Part shown: positions 10,746 to 22,166 of the stretch, in pieces
Numbering within the stretch: the first letter of the stretch is position 1
Layout: each line of letters begins with the position of its first letter
Origin: Ranitomeya variabilis
Lineage: Eukaryota; Chordata; Amphibia; Anura; Dendrobatidae
Reading direction: 5' to 3'
NCBI RefSeq assembly: GCF_051348905.1
Contig: NC_135235.1
Coordinates: forward strand, 294,672,631-294,736,630
Length of the DNA: 64,000 nucleotides
The notes under the pieces: generated by a model
Database searches by the model: none
What the model was told of the DNA's origin: nothing
What the model saw: the letters and a program-made list of their open reading frames with translations, nothing else
Made by a program: the position numbers and the translations under genes

Positions 10746-11689
10746 AACCACTGTGAATCAACTATACTCTCCTGAAATTCATCTTAGCGGCAGCGCAGAA
10801 TTTTAACTACAAATCTCCTTTTGAAGATATTATTTTCTCTGGTCGGTGAAGACCTGTGGATCTGCAGCAGCCGCTATCTATATGCTCTAATCTCATCCTA
10901 ACCAGGTGAGCAAATTTGGTGTATATTCTCCTCTGTATAACGTGGATAAGACCCTATTGCGCTCTTTGTCTCCCCATTGTTTTGCAATTGTTTTTCAGGT
11001 ATAGCATTGGTACCTGTGATGGACTATGGGGCCATTCATATACCAAGAGGTCAACGCAGATGCTTAGTTAGGGGTACAGTTTGGAGGAGTGAGAAAAACA
11101 ACTGAGTGGGCCTCTATTCAGAAACCCTGTTTACAGCTATGGCGACACAGTGATATTGCCACTGTACTGTGACATATAGTGGTAGCGTGACATATAGTGG
11201 TAGATACCAGTCTTGCAGAACGTACAAGTGATCACAGTACATTTATAGATGGTGACTTACAGCTGACGTTCTTTCTGACATAGTTGTTCATTTTTCACAT
11301 CTTCCATCTTGCCCAGACAAACATGGCAACTTCTTCAGCCATGGCTTGCCTGCAGAAATTTCATCAAAGACATATTTTACTTCTTATACTTCCTGCACCT
11401 TCCCATCTGTTTCCAACCTTCACAAACTCCTCTTCCTGCTGCCACCACAATACAGGGCCGCTGCTGTCATTTATGTCCCTATTACTGCATCTCTTGTTCG
11501 GCACAATAACAGCGCTGTTCTTACTGCCCCACATAATAATGTCCACCACTGTGCCCCTTACATAGTAATAAGGCCTTCTTTGTGACCTCTAGATGGTAAA
11601 ATTGCCCCTATAAAATATTAATGCTCTGTTTAAGTTCCCTAGAAAACAGTATCCACATTTTGCCACCTTGACATATACTGTACAATACT

Positions 11690-12160
11690 TTGAGTGCCCC
11701 TATAATAATAATGCATCTCTACATTTAATAATGTTCACTGTGTCCCCCCATGTACAGCTCCTCTATACTCAGTATGGTGGACCAACAGCTCTCCTATACA
11801 CAGTATGATGTCCTCACTGCTCCCACAAAACACAGTATAATGACCCCACAGAAGCCCTCACACTATTTAATGGCCTCCACAGTAGTCCCTACACTATGTC
11901 TCAAACTGTATAACGGCCCTTGTATAAGCTTCCACACTGTATAATCCCCCCCACAGTAAGCCTCAAACTTTATCATGACCCTCACCACATTAGCCCCCAA
12001 ACTGTATAATAGTCTCCACACATTATAAGGGCCCCCACAGTAGCCCCTATAATGTATGAGGGCCCTAATTGTCCACAAAATGTATGCAGGTCCTAGTTAT
12101 CCCTATAAGGTCACCAGTAGTCTCTATAATGTACAAGGGCCCTAGTAGTCCCTAATCCAG
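11690..12160. repeat. Degenerate GC/AT minisatellite, roughly 35-40 bp units
   Basis: Repeats of the form 'ccccacagtagcccc...actgtataatg' recur with drift. The duplicate unit holds the same array at 24,930-25,990, where a solo LTR splits it. Open frames through it are chance. Confidence 0.6.
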
Positions 12161-12718
12161 GATCCTGCCAACTTCCCAGGGGCAGACCAACATGCCGGGA
12201 TTCTGACATCCTGGGCGTGCTTCGGCTCCTTGACTACAGGCTTAAGGCAACCTGCGGTTTGCAGATCTGAGAGCGGTAGTGCAGGAAGATCGTGTCTCCT
12301 TGCTCTACTGCGGGGCTTAACTATAATAGTGTGCTGTGCATGCCGCTAGAGTTAAGGGTAGGGTAGCTCCAGTGGGCCCCTTTGAGTGTGGGGCGACCGC
12401 ACCTTCTGCCTTCGGTAGCTACACTACTTGGTCCACCCAAAATCACTGAGACATGTCCGATTTTGAGTCAAGGGTCAGATCAAAATCAGCAATGCAAGTT
12501 ATTGGGTGTGAAAAAATATCAGATGGCACGCAGATGACATCCGAGTGCGGTAAAATTTTCACAGATTGTCAGAAAAAAGATGGTGGAGAATTCTTTTTTT
12601 ATTTTTTTTATTCATCCATGTGCAAAAAAAAAATGACACTCTGATCACACTCTGATTAAAGTCATTTTTCTCGTCCGTGGAAAAATCGGATCTTTAAATA
12701 GCCCCTTAGAACAAGTCA

Positions 12719-13637
12719 CTGCGGTTCTTTAGATGGTCCATTAATCTATGACTGGAGAGATCTGACCCCGAGGATCCTCAGTGATTATCAGAACAAAGCT
12801 TCAGTGTATGCCCCATACAGCCACATGCGTACCTGCAGTGTAATCTTTGTTCTGCTGATCTTAAGGGAAGGGAAGACTTAGACTTTCATCGTCTCACACT
12901 GGTGAAATATTCTAATAGTCAAACATTATTTTTTTTCCCCAAATCACAGTTACATATCAAAAAAGTCACTTACTGTGTATAAGTTATTATCCATTTTTCT
13001 TCCAGGATGCAGAGGTATTCTACTTTAATTCATCCCAAGACTTAATGGACAGAGATTTGTCTAGAAAAAGATCTTTGTTTGGTCCTATTGTTCTCTTCAC
13101 AATTTGTATCTGCTCCTTGTTCCATTATTTGTATGAAAAGTTGAAACCATTAAAAATGCATCTTAAATGGTAAATGAACCATTGCTTTATTATATTAAAA
13201 GCTGTGAATCATTTGGGAGTCATCCCTTGAGAAATGGAGTCCTGCTTGTGCAAGATACATTTTTAATTTGTGAAGTCATTTAAATCTTTCAAAACTTTTT
13301 AAAACAAAGATAGAAAATGTAAAAAGTTGTTTTTCAGGATTAAGAAGTTATTTTTAGTTAATATTTTAGAGGCTGAAGACTTGAGCGAGAGTGAGCTAGC
13401 TGGTCAGTAGAATGAGGCTAGAGAGCTTGTGAGACAGACCGCTGCTTAGTTTATAGGCATGCCTGTTGAACAGTTCAATAAGAGTTACTGAGGCCAGTGC
13501 TGGACCTAACAGTGAGCACAGTACTTGAAGTTTTTAGATCTATTGCCTGCCGAACGACTTATAGTGATAGAGTTAAATAATTACATAGTTAATCTGGTTG
13601 ATAAGACTCCTGTACATCAAGTTCAACCAATGACAAT
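12719..13637. other. Receptor-block spacer, no gene recognised
   Basis: Conserved between the three receptor blocks (equivalents from about 27,241 and 48,915). It is AT-rich, without a convincing exon. Confidence 0.5.
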
Positions 13638-13642
13638 GAAAG

Positions 13643-14133
13643 TGTCATGGTATAGGACATGGTTCATGTCCTGCTCTCTCAGGGTTAATGTTGCTGGCCT
13701 CTCTTTGTATCGGGGAGGGTATTTATACTCACTCCGGACTAGGATTCCCTGTCAGCTATACTTTCGTTTAGTCTGTGTGTCTGACCCCTTGAGTGTGTGC
13801 TCGGTTTGCATTTGTTTGCTTTGCACTCCGTGCGTTACTCTGCTTATTTGTTCTGCTGGTTTTCTGACCTTTGGCTCCCTTTCTGACTATCCTTCCGCCT
13901 CACCCTTGGTTACCTCGTTATCTCCTGGTTTGATCTTGGCATGTTTAACTACTCTCCAGCGTACATCGTATCCTCTGCACCCCGGCGTCTGGCACCACCC
14001 TTGACCACCTCCTTGCCAGTCACGTGGTTCAGGTCCTGTTTGCTACCCTGTGAGTTCCTCGCCGCTCTGCTCTCAGCTCCCTTGCTGTGGCGCACAGCTC
14101 TCCCAGCAGCAGTAATACCTGGGAGTCGTGATA
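13643..14133. mobile_element. Solo LTR, 491 bp, absent from unit 2
   Basis: The insert starts TGTCATGGTATAGG and is flanked by GAAAG (13,638-13,642) and GAAGG (14,134-14,138), a slightly diverged 5-bp target duplication. The paralogous site (about 28,868) is uninterrupted. The right terminus is not a perfect CA end. A TATTTATA-like promoter motif lies near 13,710. The parent family was not identified. Confidence 0.75.
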
Positions 14134-14619
14134 GAAGGACTCCGGTAGAGAGAAGTGGCTCTACACACCAATGAATGGCTTCCTGATGACTATACAGTTG
14201 GGCTTTGATCTTTGTCATCTAACTGCTGTTCCTATTGTAATGTAACCCCTTAGCTCAGTGCCACAGCATTATTGCGTAACTAACAAGCTCAGTGTAACAG
14301 TAATGTTATTTGCCTCTATACTGATTTGTAAGTCCAAAGATTCTTCCCATGGATCTGTAACCATCAAGATGTATGACTCTATCCAAAGTGTAACTATCAA
14401 GTTTATGCTCTTATTGAGAGTCTGTAACCATAATGACATCACACTTTCTCCTGTTCCAGAAGTCCACTTCCTCAGAGTAACCCTAGCCTCTGTCTTGTCC
14501 TTCAAACCGCAAATCCAAGCTCCTACCACTTCCTGCTACTTTCAACAAAAAATATTTCCAGAATCCATCCTTTCCTCAACTCTGAACAAAATAAATTGTT
14601 AGTGCATGCCCTCATCAGC

Positions 14620-15632
14620 TAATGCCTCAGCTACTCTTTTGTGGCCTCCTTGCTAACAGTCTCGCACCTCTCCAGCCCATCCTTAACTCTGCTGCCTGAC
14701 TAATTCACGCCTCTTCTCGCTACTCCTCGATTTCTCCTCTCTTCTGATTCCTTCATTGGCTCCCAATTCCTCAGCATATCCAGTTCAAACTACTAGTTAA
14801 AAACAGAAGAGAACATTTCCATCATACTCACATTTTAGGAAACCTCTGTCTTTATTTTCCGAAGTGCCATTCCAATGCTGCTGACCGACCAGAATAATCC
14901 AATGTAAAAAAGTGGTGGACAGGCAAATCCAATAATAAAAAATCTTCAAGCTTTATTTTCAAAAACATATTTTGAGATATATATTCATGACATGCTCTAT
15001 GACTTAGGGAGAGGGAGGTGCCAGAAACACATCAGAGATGTTCCTGTACCACATCATCCATGTATGGAATTTAAAAAATATGTATTTGGAATAAAGTTTG
15101 AAGATTTTTTTTATTATTGAATGTGCCTCTACGCCTAATTTTTGCAAACTACTAGTACTGACCCACAATGACATTCATAATCTGTCTTCTCTGTCTATCT
15201 CTGAACTTATCTGCTGATATCTTCCAACAAGGCAACCATCGGTCCTCCCAAGACAGCCTTATCTCCCCCACACTCACACGTTCCTCATCCAATCGACTCC
15301 AAGGTTTCTCCTCAATGTCCCCCATCCTCTGGAATTCTGTGCTTCAACACGTCCGATTATCCCCCACATTCGGATCTTCCAGCCTGTAATAAAGCCTTGT
15401 CATCTCACCCCCACCGTAACTGCTGCAAACCCCGCAACCTACTGCCTCCTTCTCCATTATCCTGTAGACGGTAAGCCTGCAATGTCAGGACCCTCTTCCC
15501 TCTATATCAGTCTGTCATTGTTATTTTGTTAATTGTAATTGATATGTGTATTTTGGTTGTTAAACCCTTCTCATGTACAGCACCATGAAATTAATGGTGC
15601 TCTGAAAAGAAATAATAATAACAATAATAACA
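14620..15632 (+). mobile_element. LINE 3' fragment (L2/CR1-like), copy A
   Basis: Translated pieces match the C-terminal end of a non-LTR reverse transcriptase: a LNSAA-LIHASSRYSS-like stretch near 14,690 and SSQDSLISPTLTRSSSNRLQGFSSMSP plus LWNSVLQHVRLSPT at 15,240-15,370. The 3' end shows 'tgtacagcaccatgaaat' and a tail of AAT/AATAAC repeats to about 15,632, typical of L2-like tails. It is 5'-truncated and interrupted by the insert at 14,798-15,145. The same copy, split at the same place, is at 29,320-30,365 and so predates the segmental duplication. Confidence 0.75.
14798..15145. mobile_element. Short Penelope-like insert in the LINE, 11-bp target duplication
   Basis: AAACTACTAGT flanks the insert (14,787-14,797 and 15,146-15,156). 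After a unique tail come inverted arms (aaaatcttcaagctttatt and aataaagtttgaagatttt) enclosing a decayed hammerhead-like segment (CAGAAACACATCAGAG near 15,025). The architecture matches 10,462-10,989 and 32,336-33,283. It is shared with unit 2 (29,515-29,844). Confidence 0.6.
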
Positions 15633-16479
15633 CTTCCTTACCTCAAGTTGAGTAAACCTATTTCAGCTTAATTCTGCAGTGTCTGAGTCACTGTCACTGC
15701 ACCATACTGTATTGAGTTGTGTTTGGTTTTGGTGGAGATAATCGTGTACCCTGGAAGTTTTTATTGTGGGAGAACTTACTGATCATCAAAGGTACAACAC
15801 TTTTTAATATTCAAAGTTTTATTGTATTTTAACCCCTTCATGACCCAGCCTATTTTGGCCTTAATGACCTTGCCGTTTTTTGCAATTCTGACCAGTGTCC
15901 CTTTATGAGGTAATAACTCGGGAACGCTTCAACGGATCCTAGCGATTCTGAGATTGTTTTTTCGTGACATATTGGGCTTCATGTTAGTGGTAAATTTAGG
16001 TCGATAATTTCTGCGTTTATTTGTGAAAAAAATGGAAACTTGGCGAAAATTTAGAAAATTTTGCAATTTTCACATTTTGAATTTTTATTCTGTTAAACCA
16101 GAGAGTTATGTGACACAAAATAGTTAATAAATAACATTTCCCACATGTCTACTTTACATCAGCACAATTTTGGAAACAACATTTTTTTTTGCTAGGAAGT
16201 TATAAGGGTTAAAATTTGACCAGTGATTTCTCATTTTTACAACAAAATTTACAAAACCATTTTTTTTAGGGACCACCTCACATTTGAAGTCAATTTGAGG
16301 GTTCTATATGGCTGAAAATACCCAAAAGTGACACCATTCTAAAAACTGCACCCCTCAAGGTGCTCAAAACCACATTCAAGAAGTTTATTAACCCTTCAGG
16401 TGTTTCACAGCAGCAGAAGCAACATGGAAGGAAAAAATGAACATTTAACTTTTTAGTCACAAAAATGATATTTTAGCAA

Positions 16480-19040
16480 CAATTTTTTTATTTTCCCAAG
16501 GGCAAAAGGAGAAACTGGACCACGAAAGTTGTTGTCCAATTTGTTCTGAGTACGCTGATACCTCATATGTGGGGGTAAACCACTGTTTGGGCGCACGGCA
16601 GAACTCGGAAGGGAAGGAGCGCCATTTGACTTTTTGAATGAAAAATTGGCTCCAATCTTTAGCGGACACCATGTCGCGTTTGGAGAGCCCCCGTGTGCCT
16701 AAACATTGGAGCTCCCCCACAAGTGACCCAATTTTGGAAACTAGACGCCCCAAGGAACTTATCTAGATGCATAGTGAGCACTTTAAACCCCCAGGTGCTT
16801 CACAAATTGATCCGTAAAAATGAAAAAGTACTTGTTTTTCACAAAAAAATTATTTTAGCCTCAATTTTTTAATTTTCACATGGGCAACAGGATAAAATGG
16901 ATCCTAAAATTTGTTGGGCAATTTCTCCTGAGTACACTGATACCTCACATGTGGGGGTAAACCACTGTTTGGGCACATGGTAAGTCTCGGAAGGGAAGGA
17001 GCGCCATTTGACTTTTTGAATGAAAAATTATCTCCATCGTTAGCGGACACCATGTCGCGTTTGGAGAGCCCCTGTGTGCCTAAACTTTGGAGCTCCCCCA
17101 CAAGTGACCCCATTTTGGAAACTAGACCCCCCAAGGAACTTATCTAGATGCATAGTGAGCACTTTAAACCAACAAGTGCTTCACAGAAGATTATAACGCA
17201 GAGCCGTGAAAATAAAAAATAATTTTTCTTTCCTCAAAAATGATTTTTAGCCCAGAATTTTTTATTTTCCCAAGGGTAACAGGAGAAATTGGACCCCAAA
17301 TGTTGTTGTCCAGTTTGTCCTGAGTACGATGATACCCCATATGTGGGGGTAAACCACTGTTTGGGTGCACGGCAGGGCTTGGAAGGGAAGGCACGCCATT
17401 TGTCTTTTTGAATGGAAAATTAGCTCCAATCATTAGCGGACACCATGTCGCGTTTGGAGAGCCCCTGTGTGCCTAAACATTGGAGCTTCCCCATAAGTGA
17501 CCCCATTTTGGAAACTAGACCTCCCAAGGAATTAATCTAGATGTGTGGTGAGCACTTTGAACCCCCAAGTGCTTCACAGAAGTTTATAACGCAGAGCCAT
17601 GAAAATAAAAAATAATTTTTCTTTTCAAAAAAATTTTTTTAGCCCTGAATTTTTTATTTTTCCAAGGGTAACAGGGGAAATTTGACCCCAATAGTTGTTG
17701 TCCAGTTTCTCCTGAGTACGCTGATACCCCATATGTGGGGGTAAACCACTGTTTGGGCACATGTCGGGGTTCGGAAGGGAAGTAGTGACGTTTTGAAATG
17801 CAGACTTTGATGGAATGCTCTGCGGGCGTCACGTTGCGTTTGCAGAGCCCCTGATGTGCCTAAACACTCGAAACCCCCCACAAGTGACCCCATTTTGGAA
17901 ACTAGACCCCCAAATGAACTTATCTAGATGTGTGGTGAGCACTTTGAACCCCTAAGTGCTTCACAGAAGTTTATAACGCAGAGCCGTGAATATAATAAAT
18001 ACGTTTTCTTTCCTCAAAAATTTTTTTTAGCCCTGATTTTTTTATTTTCCCAAGGGTAACAGGAGAAATTTGACCCCAAGAGTTGTTGTCCAGTTTCTCC
18101 TGAGTATGCTGATACCCCATATGTGGGGGTAAAGCACTGTTTGGGCACATGCCGGGGCTTGGAAGTGAAGTAGTGATGTTTTGAAATGCAGACTTTGATG
18201 GAATGCTCTGCGGGCATCACGTTGCGTTTGCAGAGCCCCTGATGTGCCTAAACAGTAGAAACCCCCCACAAGTGACCCCACTTTGGAAACTAAACCCCCA
18301 AGGGAACTTATCTAGATGTGTGGTGAGCACTTTGAACCCCTAAGTGCTTCACAGAAGTTTATAACGCAGAGCCGTGAAAATAATAAATACGTTTTCTTTC
18401 CTCAAAAAATTTTTTTTAGCCCTGATTTTTTTATTTTCCCAAGGGTATCAGGAGAAATTTGACCCCAAGAGTTGTTGTCCAGTTTCTCCTGAGTACGGTG
18501 ATACCCCATATGTGGGGGTAAACCACTGTTTGGGCACATGCCGGAGCTCGGAAGTGAAGTAGTGACGTTTTGAAATGCAGACTTTGATGGAATGCTCTGC
18601 GGGCATCATGTTGCGTTTGCAGAGCCCCTGATGTTCCTAAACAGTAGAAACTCCCCACAAGTGACCCCATTTTGGAAACTAAACCCCCAAGGAAACTTAT
18701 CTAGATGTGTGGTGAGCACTTTGAACCCCCAAGTGCTTCACAGAAGTTTATAACGCAGAGCCGTGAAAATAAAAAATCATTTTTCTTTCCTCAAAAATAA
18801 TTTTTTAGCCCGCAATTTTTTATTTTCCCAAGGGTTACAGGAGAAATTGGACCCCAAAAGTTGTTGATCAGTTTCTCCTGAGTACGCTGGTACCCCATAT
18901 GTGGGGGTAAAGCACTGTTTGGGCACACGTCGGGGCTCGGAAGGGAGAGAGCACCATTTTACTTTTTCAATGCAAGATTGGCTGGAATCAATGGTGGCGC
19001 CGTGTCGCGTTTGGAGACCCCCTGATGTGCCTAAAAAGTG
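16480..19040. repeat. Tandem array, about 390-bp units, about 7 copies
   Basis: The motif CACTGTTTGGG recurs at 16,581, 16,963, 17,355, 17,747, 18,135, 18,524 and 18,913, a period of 382-392 bp. Each unit contains 'cctgagtacgctgatacc', 'catatgtgggggtaaa' and 'ttgcgtttgcagagcc' or variants. Minus-strand open frames of about 79 codons recur once per unit but vary in length and start. Confidence 0.9.
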
Positions 19041-19164
19041 GAAACCCCTCAATTCTAACTCCAACACTAACCCCAACACACTCCTAACTCTAATCCCAAC
19101 CCTAACCACAACCCTAACCCCAACACACCCCTAACCCTAGTCTTACCCCTAATTCCAACCCTAA

Positions 19165-19529
19165 GGCTATGTGCTCACGTTGCGGATTTGTGTGGATTTT
19201 TCCGCAGTTTTTGAAAAAACTGCAGGTAAAACGCACTGCGCTTTACCTGCGGATTTACCGCGGATTTCCAGTGTTTTTTGTGTGGATTTCACTTGCGGAT
19301 TCCTATTATGGAGCAGGTGTAAAACGCTGAAGAATTGCACAAAGAATTGACATGCTGCGGAAAATACAACGCAGCGTTTCCGCGCTGTATTTTCCGCACC
19401 ATGGGCACAGCGGATTTGGTTTTCCATAGGTTTACGTGGTACTGTAAACGTGATGGAAAACTGATACGAATCCGCAGCGACCAATCCGCTGCGGATCCGC
19501 AGCCAAATCCGCACCGTGTGCACATAGCC
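19165..19529. mobile_element. TAA-flanked TIR MITE nested in the TTAA element
   Basis: Inverted ends are GGCTATGTGCTCACG and ...CCGTGTGCACATAGCC, with TAA on both sides. It interrupts the CCCTAA-like array. Same family style as 31,632-33,559. Confidence 0.75.
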
Positions 19530-19995
19530 TAATTCTAACCCTAATTCCAACCCTAACCCTAATTCTAACCCTAGCCCTAAGTGCAACCCTAGCCCTAAGT
19601 GCAACCCTAGCCCTAAGTGCAACCCTAGCCCTAAGTGCAACCCTAGCCCTAAGTGCAACCCTAAGTGCAACCCTAGCCCTAAGTGCAACCCTAAGTGCAA
19701 CCCTAAGTGCAACCCTAAGTGCAACCCTAGCCCTAAGTGCAACCCTAAGTGCAACCCTAAGTGCAACCCTAGCCCTAAGTGCAACCCTAAGTGCAACCCT
19801 AGCCCTAAGTGCAACCCTAAGTGCAACCCTAAGTGCAACCCTAGCCCTAAGTGCAACCCTAAGTGCAACCCTAAGTGCAACCCTAGCCCTAAGTGCAACC
19901 CTAAGTGCAACCCTAAGTGCAACCCTACCCCTAACCCTACCCCTAACCCTACCCCTAACCGTACCCCTAACCCTACCCCTAACCCTAACCCTAAT
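19530..19995. repeat. Telomere-like interstitial array (CCCTAA / CCCTAAGTGCAA variants)
   Basis: CCCTAA, AGCCCTAA and AAGTGCAACCCTAA units alternate. A flanking portion at about 19,045-19,160 shows that the array was split by the nested MITE. The 251-codon Leu/Gly/His minus-strand frame here is only the repeat in translation. Confidence 0.85.
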
Positions 19996-20171
19996 GGAAA
20001 AACAAAAATAATTATATTTTCTGTATTTTATTATTGTCCCTACCTATGGGGGTGATAAAGGGGGTGATTTATTTACTATTTTTTTTATTTTGATCGCTGT
20101 GATAGAACTTATCACAGCGACCAAAATGTGCAGGAACGAATCTGCCGTCTGGCAGATTCGGCGGGCGCACT

Positions 20172-20256
20172 GCGCATGCGCCCGCCATTTTCCAAGATGG
20201 CGGCGCCCATGAAGCAGACGGCCGGACACCGGGAGGGACATCGGAGCTAGGTAAGT
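20172..20256 (+). promoter_or_regulatory. NRF1 and YY1 sites with strong 5' splice donor inside the TTAA element
   Basis: GCGCATGCGC at 20,172-20,181 is a perfect NRF1 palindrome. AAGATGGCGGC at 20,194-20,204 is a perfect YY1 site. AG|GTAAGTA lies at 20,249-20,257. The spacing looks like a TATA-less promoter, a short exon and a splice donor. Whether it is used is unknown. Confidence 0.5.
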
Positions 20257-20860
20257 ATGGGGGGGTGGGACCGGAACACGGGGGGGGGATCGGAGGACCT
20301 GGGGAGCGGACAGGAGGACCGGGGGAGCCGACAGGAGGGAGGAGGGGAGCGGAACGGAGATCGGGGCAAAAAGGACGACTGGGGAGGCGATCGGTGGGGT
20401 GGGGTGGGGGCAGATCGGGGTCTCCAGCCATGGCAGATGCTATTGCAGCATCGGCCATGGCTGGATTGTAATATTTCACCATTTTCATAGGTGAAATATT
20501 ACAAATCGCTCTGATTGGCAGTTTCACTTTTAACAGCCAATCAGAGCGATCGTAGCCACGGGGGGGGTGAAGCCACCCCCCCCTGGGCTAAAGTACCACT
20601 CCCCCTGTCTCTGCAGATCGGGTAAAATGGGAGTTAACCCCTTCACCCGATCTGCAGGGACGCGATCATTCTGTGACACAGCATATGCGTCACAGGTCGG
20701 ATTGGCACCGACTTTCATGACGCATACGCTGTCACAGGTCGGGAAGGGGTTAAAAGACAATAGAGAATATCATTTTGTTTCACCTGTTCGAAAGAAACAC
20801 AACAAGATTCCAATGAAGAGATGAGGATACCAACAGGTTGAGAGAGAGAGACCTATATAG

Positions 20861-22166
20861 TGTAACATGTTACTCACTTGGGAGCAATCTGAGGTATTAC
20901 AGGAATGGTTTGTATTTAAAGTCTGGCTGGTTTATTGCAGTCCTCATAAACAACATCACAGAAAACTCAAATACAACCCTTGTTTGGCTCAAAGTACAAC
21001 ATAAAGCATAAACTCCATGCAATAGTACGGGCTAGCCCATCTAGCTTAGTGTTCACCTTCTTAGTTCCTTTCAAAGGTATTCAATCCAGGAAATCTGCAC
21101 ACATCCATACACACAGGCATGTGTGAGACAAACATCTCTCAATTTACAAAGTGAACCACATCCAGGGGTGGAGGTATGTGAGCAGCAGGCTCTCCCAACT
21201 CATCAACTGCTCACAATAAATCTGTCATGGTCAATTAACCCCTTTTAGTCCTATATTTACTAAAGCATTACTTTAAGTTTATCTCCCAACCGCTAGGTGT
21301 CCCACAGGTACCTTACATACCTCCCCCTCTGCCTAAAGCCGTGGGCTTGGCACCTTATATCACTAGACGTGGGATTCTCGGGAGGGCATCGGCATTACCA
21401 TGTAACTCCGGGCTCTATGTTCTACATGAAAGCAAAAATCCTGCAGGGCTAGAAACCAGCTGATAACAGGAGCATTTTCCCCCTTTCTTTCCAGATCCAC
21501 TTGAGTAGGGCATGATCTGACATTAAATTAAATTGTAACCATAGATAGTATCACAATGTGACCACTGCCTACTTTATGGCCAAATATTCCTTTTCTGCCT
21601 TGGAATCATTTTTCTCACATGCCAACAGTTTCCTACTCAGATTGCCAACAGGATGCTCCTCTCCATGTATCTCCTGAGAAAGAACAAGTTAAAGTCAATG
21701 TCAGAGACAATCAGGACTGGCTGCTTACACAGAGCTACTTTCAGCTCTTGAAAGGCTATCTCTACACCTCCAACGTCCAATTGGCCATTACTGATTTTGT
21801 CTAATGAAGGAGGTCAGTCAGGGGTGCAAAAAGTTTGGAATGAACCTTCTGTGGTAATCCACGATTCCCAGAAAGGCCCTAACTTGCTGCTTTGAGAGTG
21901 GTTTCTGCCAGTTTTGGATTGCATCCACTTTATTTATCTTGGGTTTGATTTCGTCTCTACCTACTACACATCTTCCCCAACCCAGGCTGAAGATTATGAT
22001 ATCGGCCATGTATACCGCAGTGTAATTCTTGTGGTGCATGAGGATCTGGTCCATGGCCCTCTGGAAGGTGGCCAAAGCTCCCTGTAGACCAAATTGCATC
22101 CAAACATATTAGAAGCAACTGTCGGGCATAGAGAAAGCTGTCTTCTCTTTGGCTTCATGTGACAAG
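20861..22166 (-). mobile_element. Ty3/gypsy fossil with terminal RNase H (Gmr1-like order), copy 1
   Basis: On the minus strand: a reverse transcriptase remnant (21,818-22,099, including HRRFIPNF-like sequence), the end of RNase H (a GNADALPR motif near 21,390), a purine tract (gcagagggggagg), then an LTR starting TGTAAGGTACC and running to about 20,861. RNase H is followed at once by purine tract and LTR, with no integrase between. It is broken in several places. The fossil is cut at about 22,166 by the tandem-duplication junction. Confidence 0.7.

Larger units (their letters stand above)
10462..10989. mobile_element. Penelope-like short retroelement with inverted hammerhead arms, 14-bp target duplication
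   Basis: GTTTTTCAGGTATA occurs at 10,448-10,461 and again at 10,990-11,003, a 14-bp direct repeat bracketing the insert. From 10,462 to about 10,830 the sequence is a near-perfect palindrome (arms about 180 bp, loop 'actaaaaaa'). It is followed by a unique tail to 10,989. Each arm carries a hammerhead-like core. Variable long target duplications and hammerhead motifs are known for Penelope-like elements. No reverse transcriptase or GIY-YIG part is present, so assignment rests on structure. Confidence 0.6.
10404..12715. mobile_element. Large TIR element, probably Harbinger-like by target size
   Basis: The left end GGGCTCATTTAGACATTTGATTT and the reverse complement of the right end (GGGGCTATTTAAAGATCCGA) are similar inverted ends. 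Flanks are TCA on the left and TTA on the right, consistent with a decayed 3-bp duplication. Paralog C passes directly from one flank to the other (about 48,915), which supports an insertion. Copy B keeps only the right part, ending about 27,240. It contains the Penelope-like insert 10,462-10,989 and a degenerate minisatellite. Confidence 0.5.
15833..20749. mobile_element. Large TTAA-flanked (piggyBac-like) non-autonomous element, 4.9 kb
   Basis: Ends are CCCCTTCATGACCC and ...GGTCGGGAAGGGG, flanked by TTAA at 15,829-15,832 and 20,750-20,753. Order inside: AT-rich subterminal region, about seven 390-bp tandem units, a nested TAA-flanked MITE, a CCCTAA-like array, then a CG-rich promoter-like section. 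No transposase ORF is visible. The element at 44,369-48,816 has the same plan in reverse orientation. Confidence 0.8.

Noticed and set aside
17654-18670. Recurrent 79-codon minus-strand frames in the 390-bp units
   Set aside because: Similarity follows from tandem repetition; lengths and starts vary and no signal or domain is visible.
19167-19922. 251-codon Leu/Gly/His-repeat open frame on the minus strand
   Set aside because: It is the CCCTAA-like array in translation, running into a nested MITE; there is no domain or gene context.
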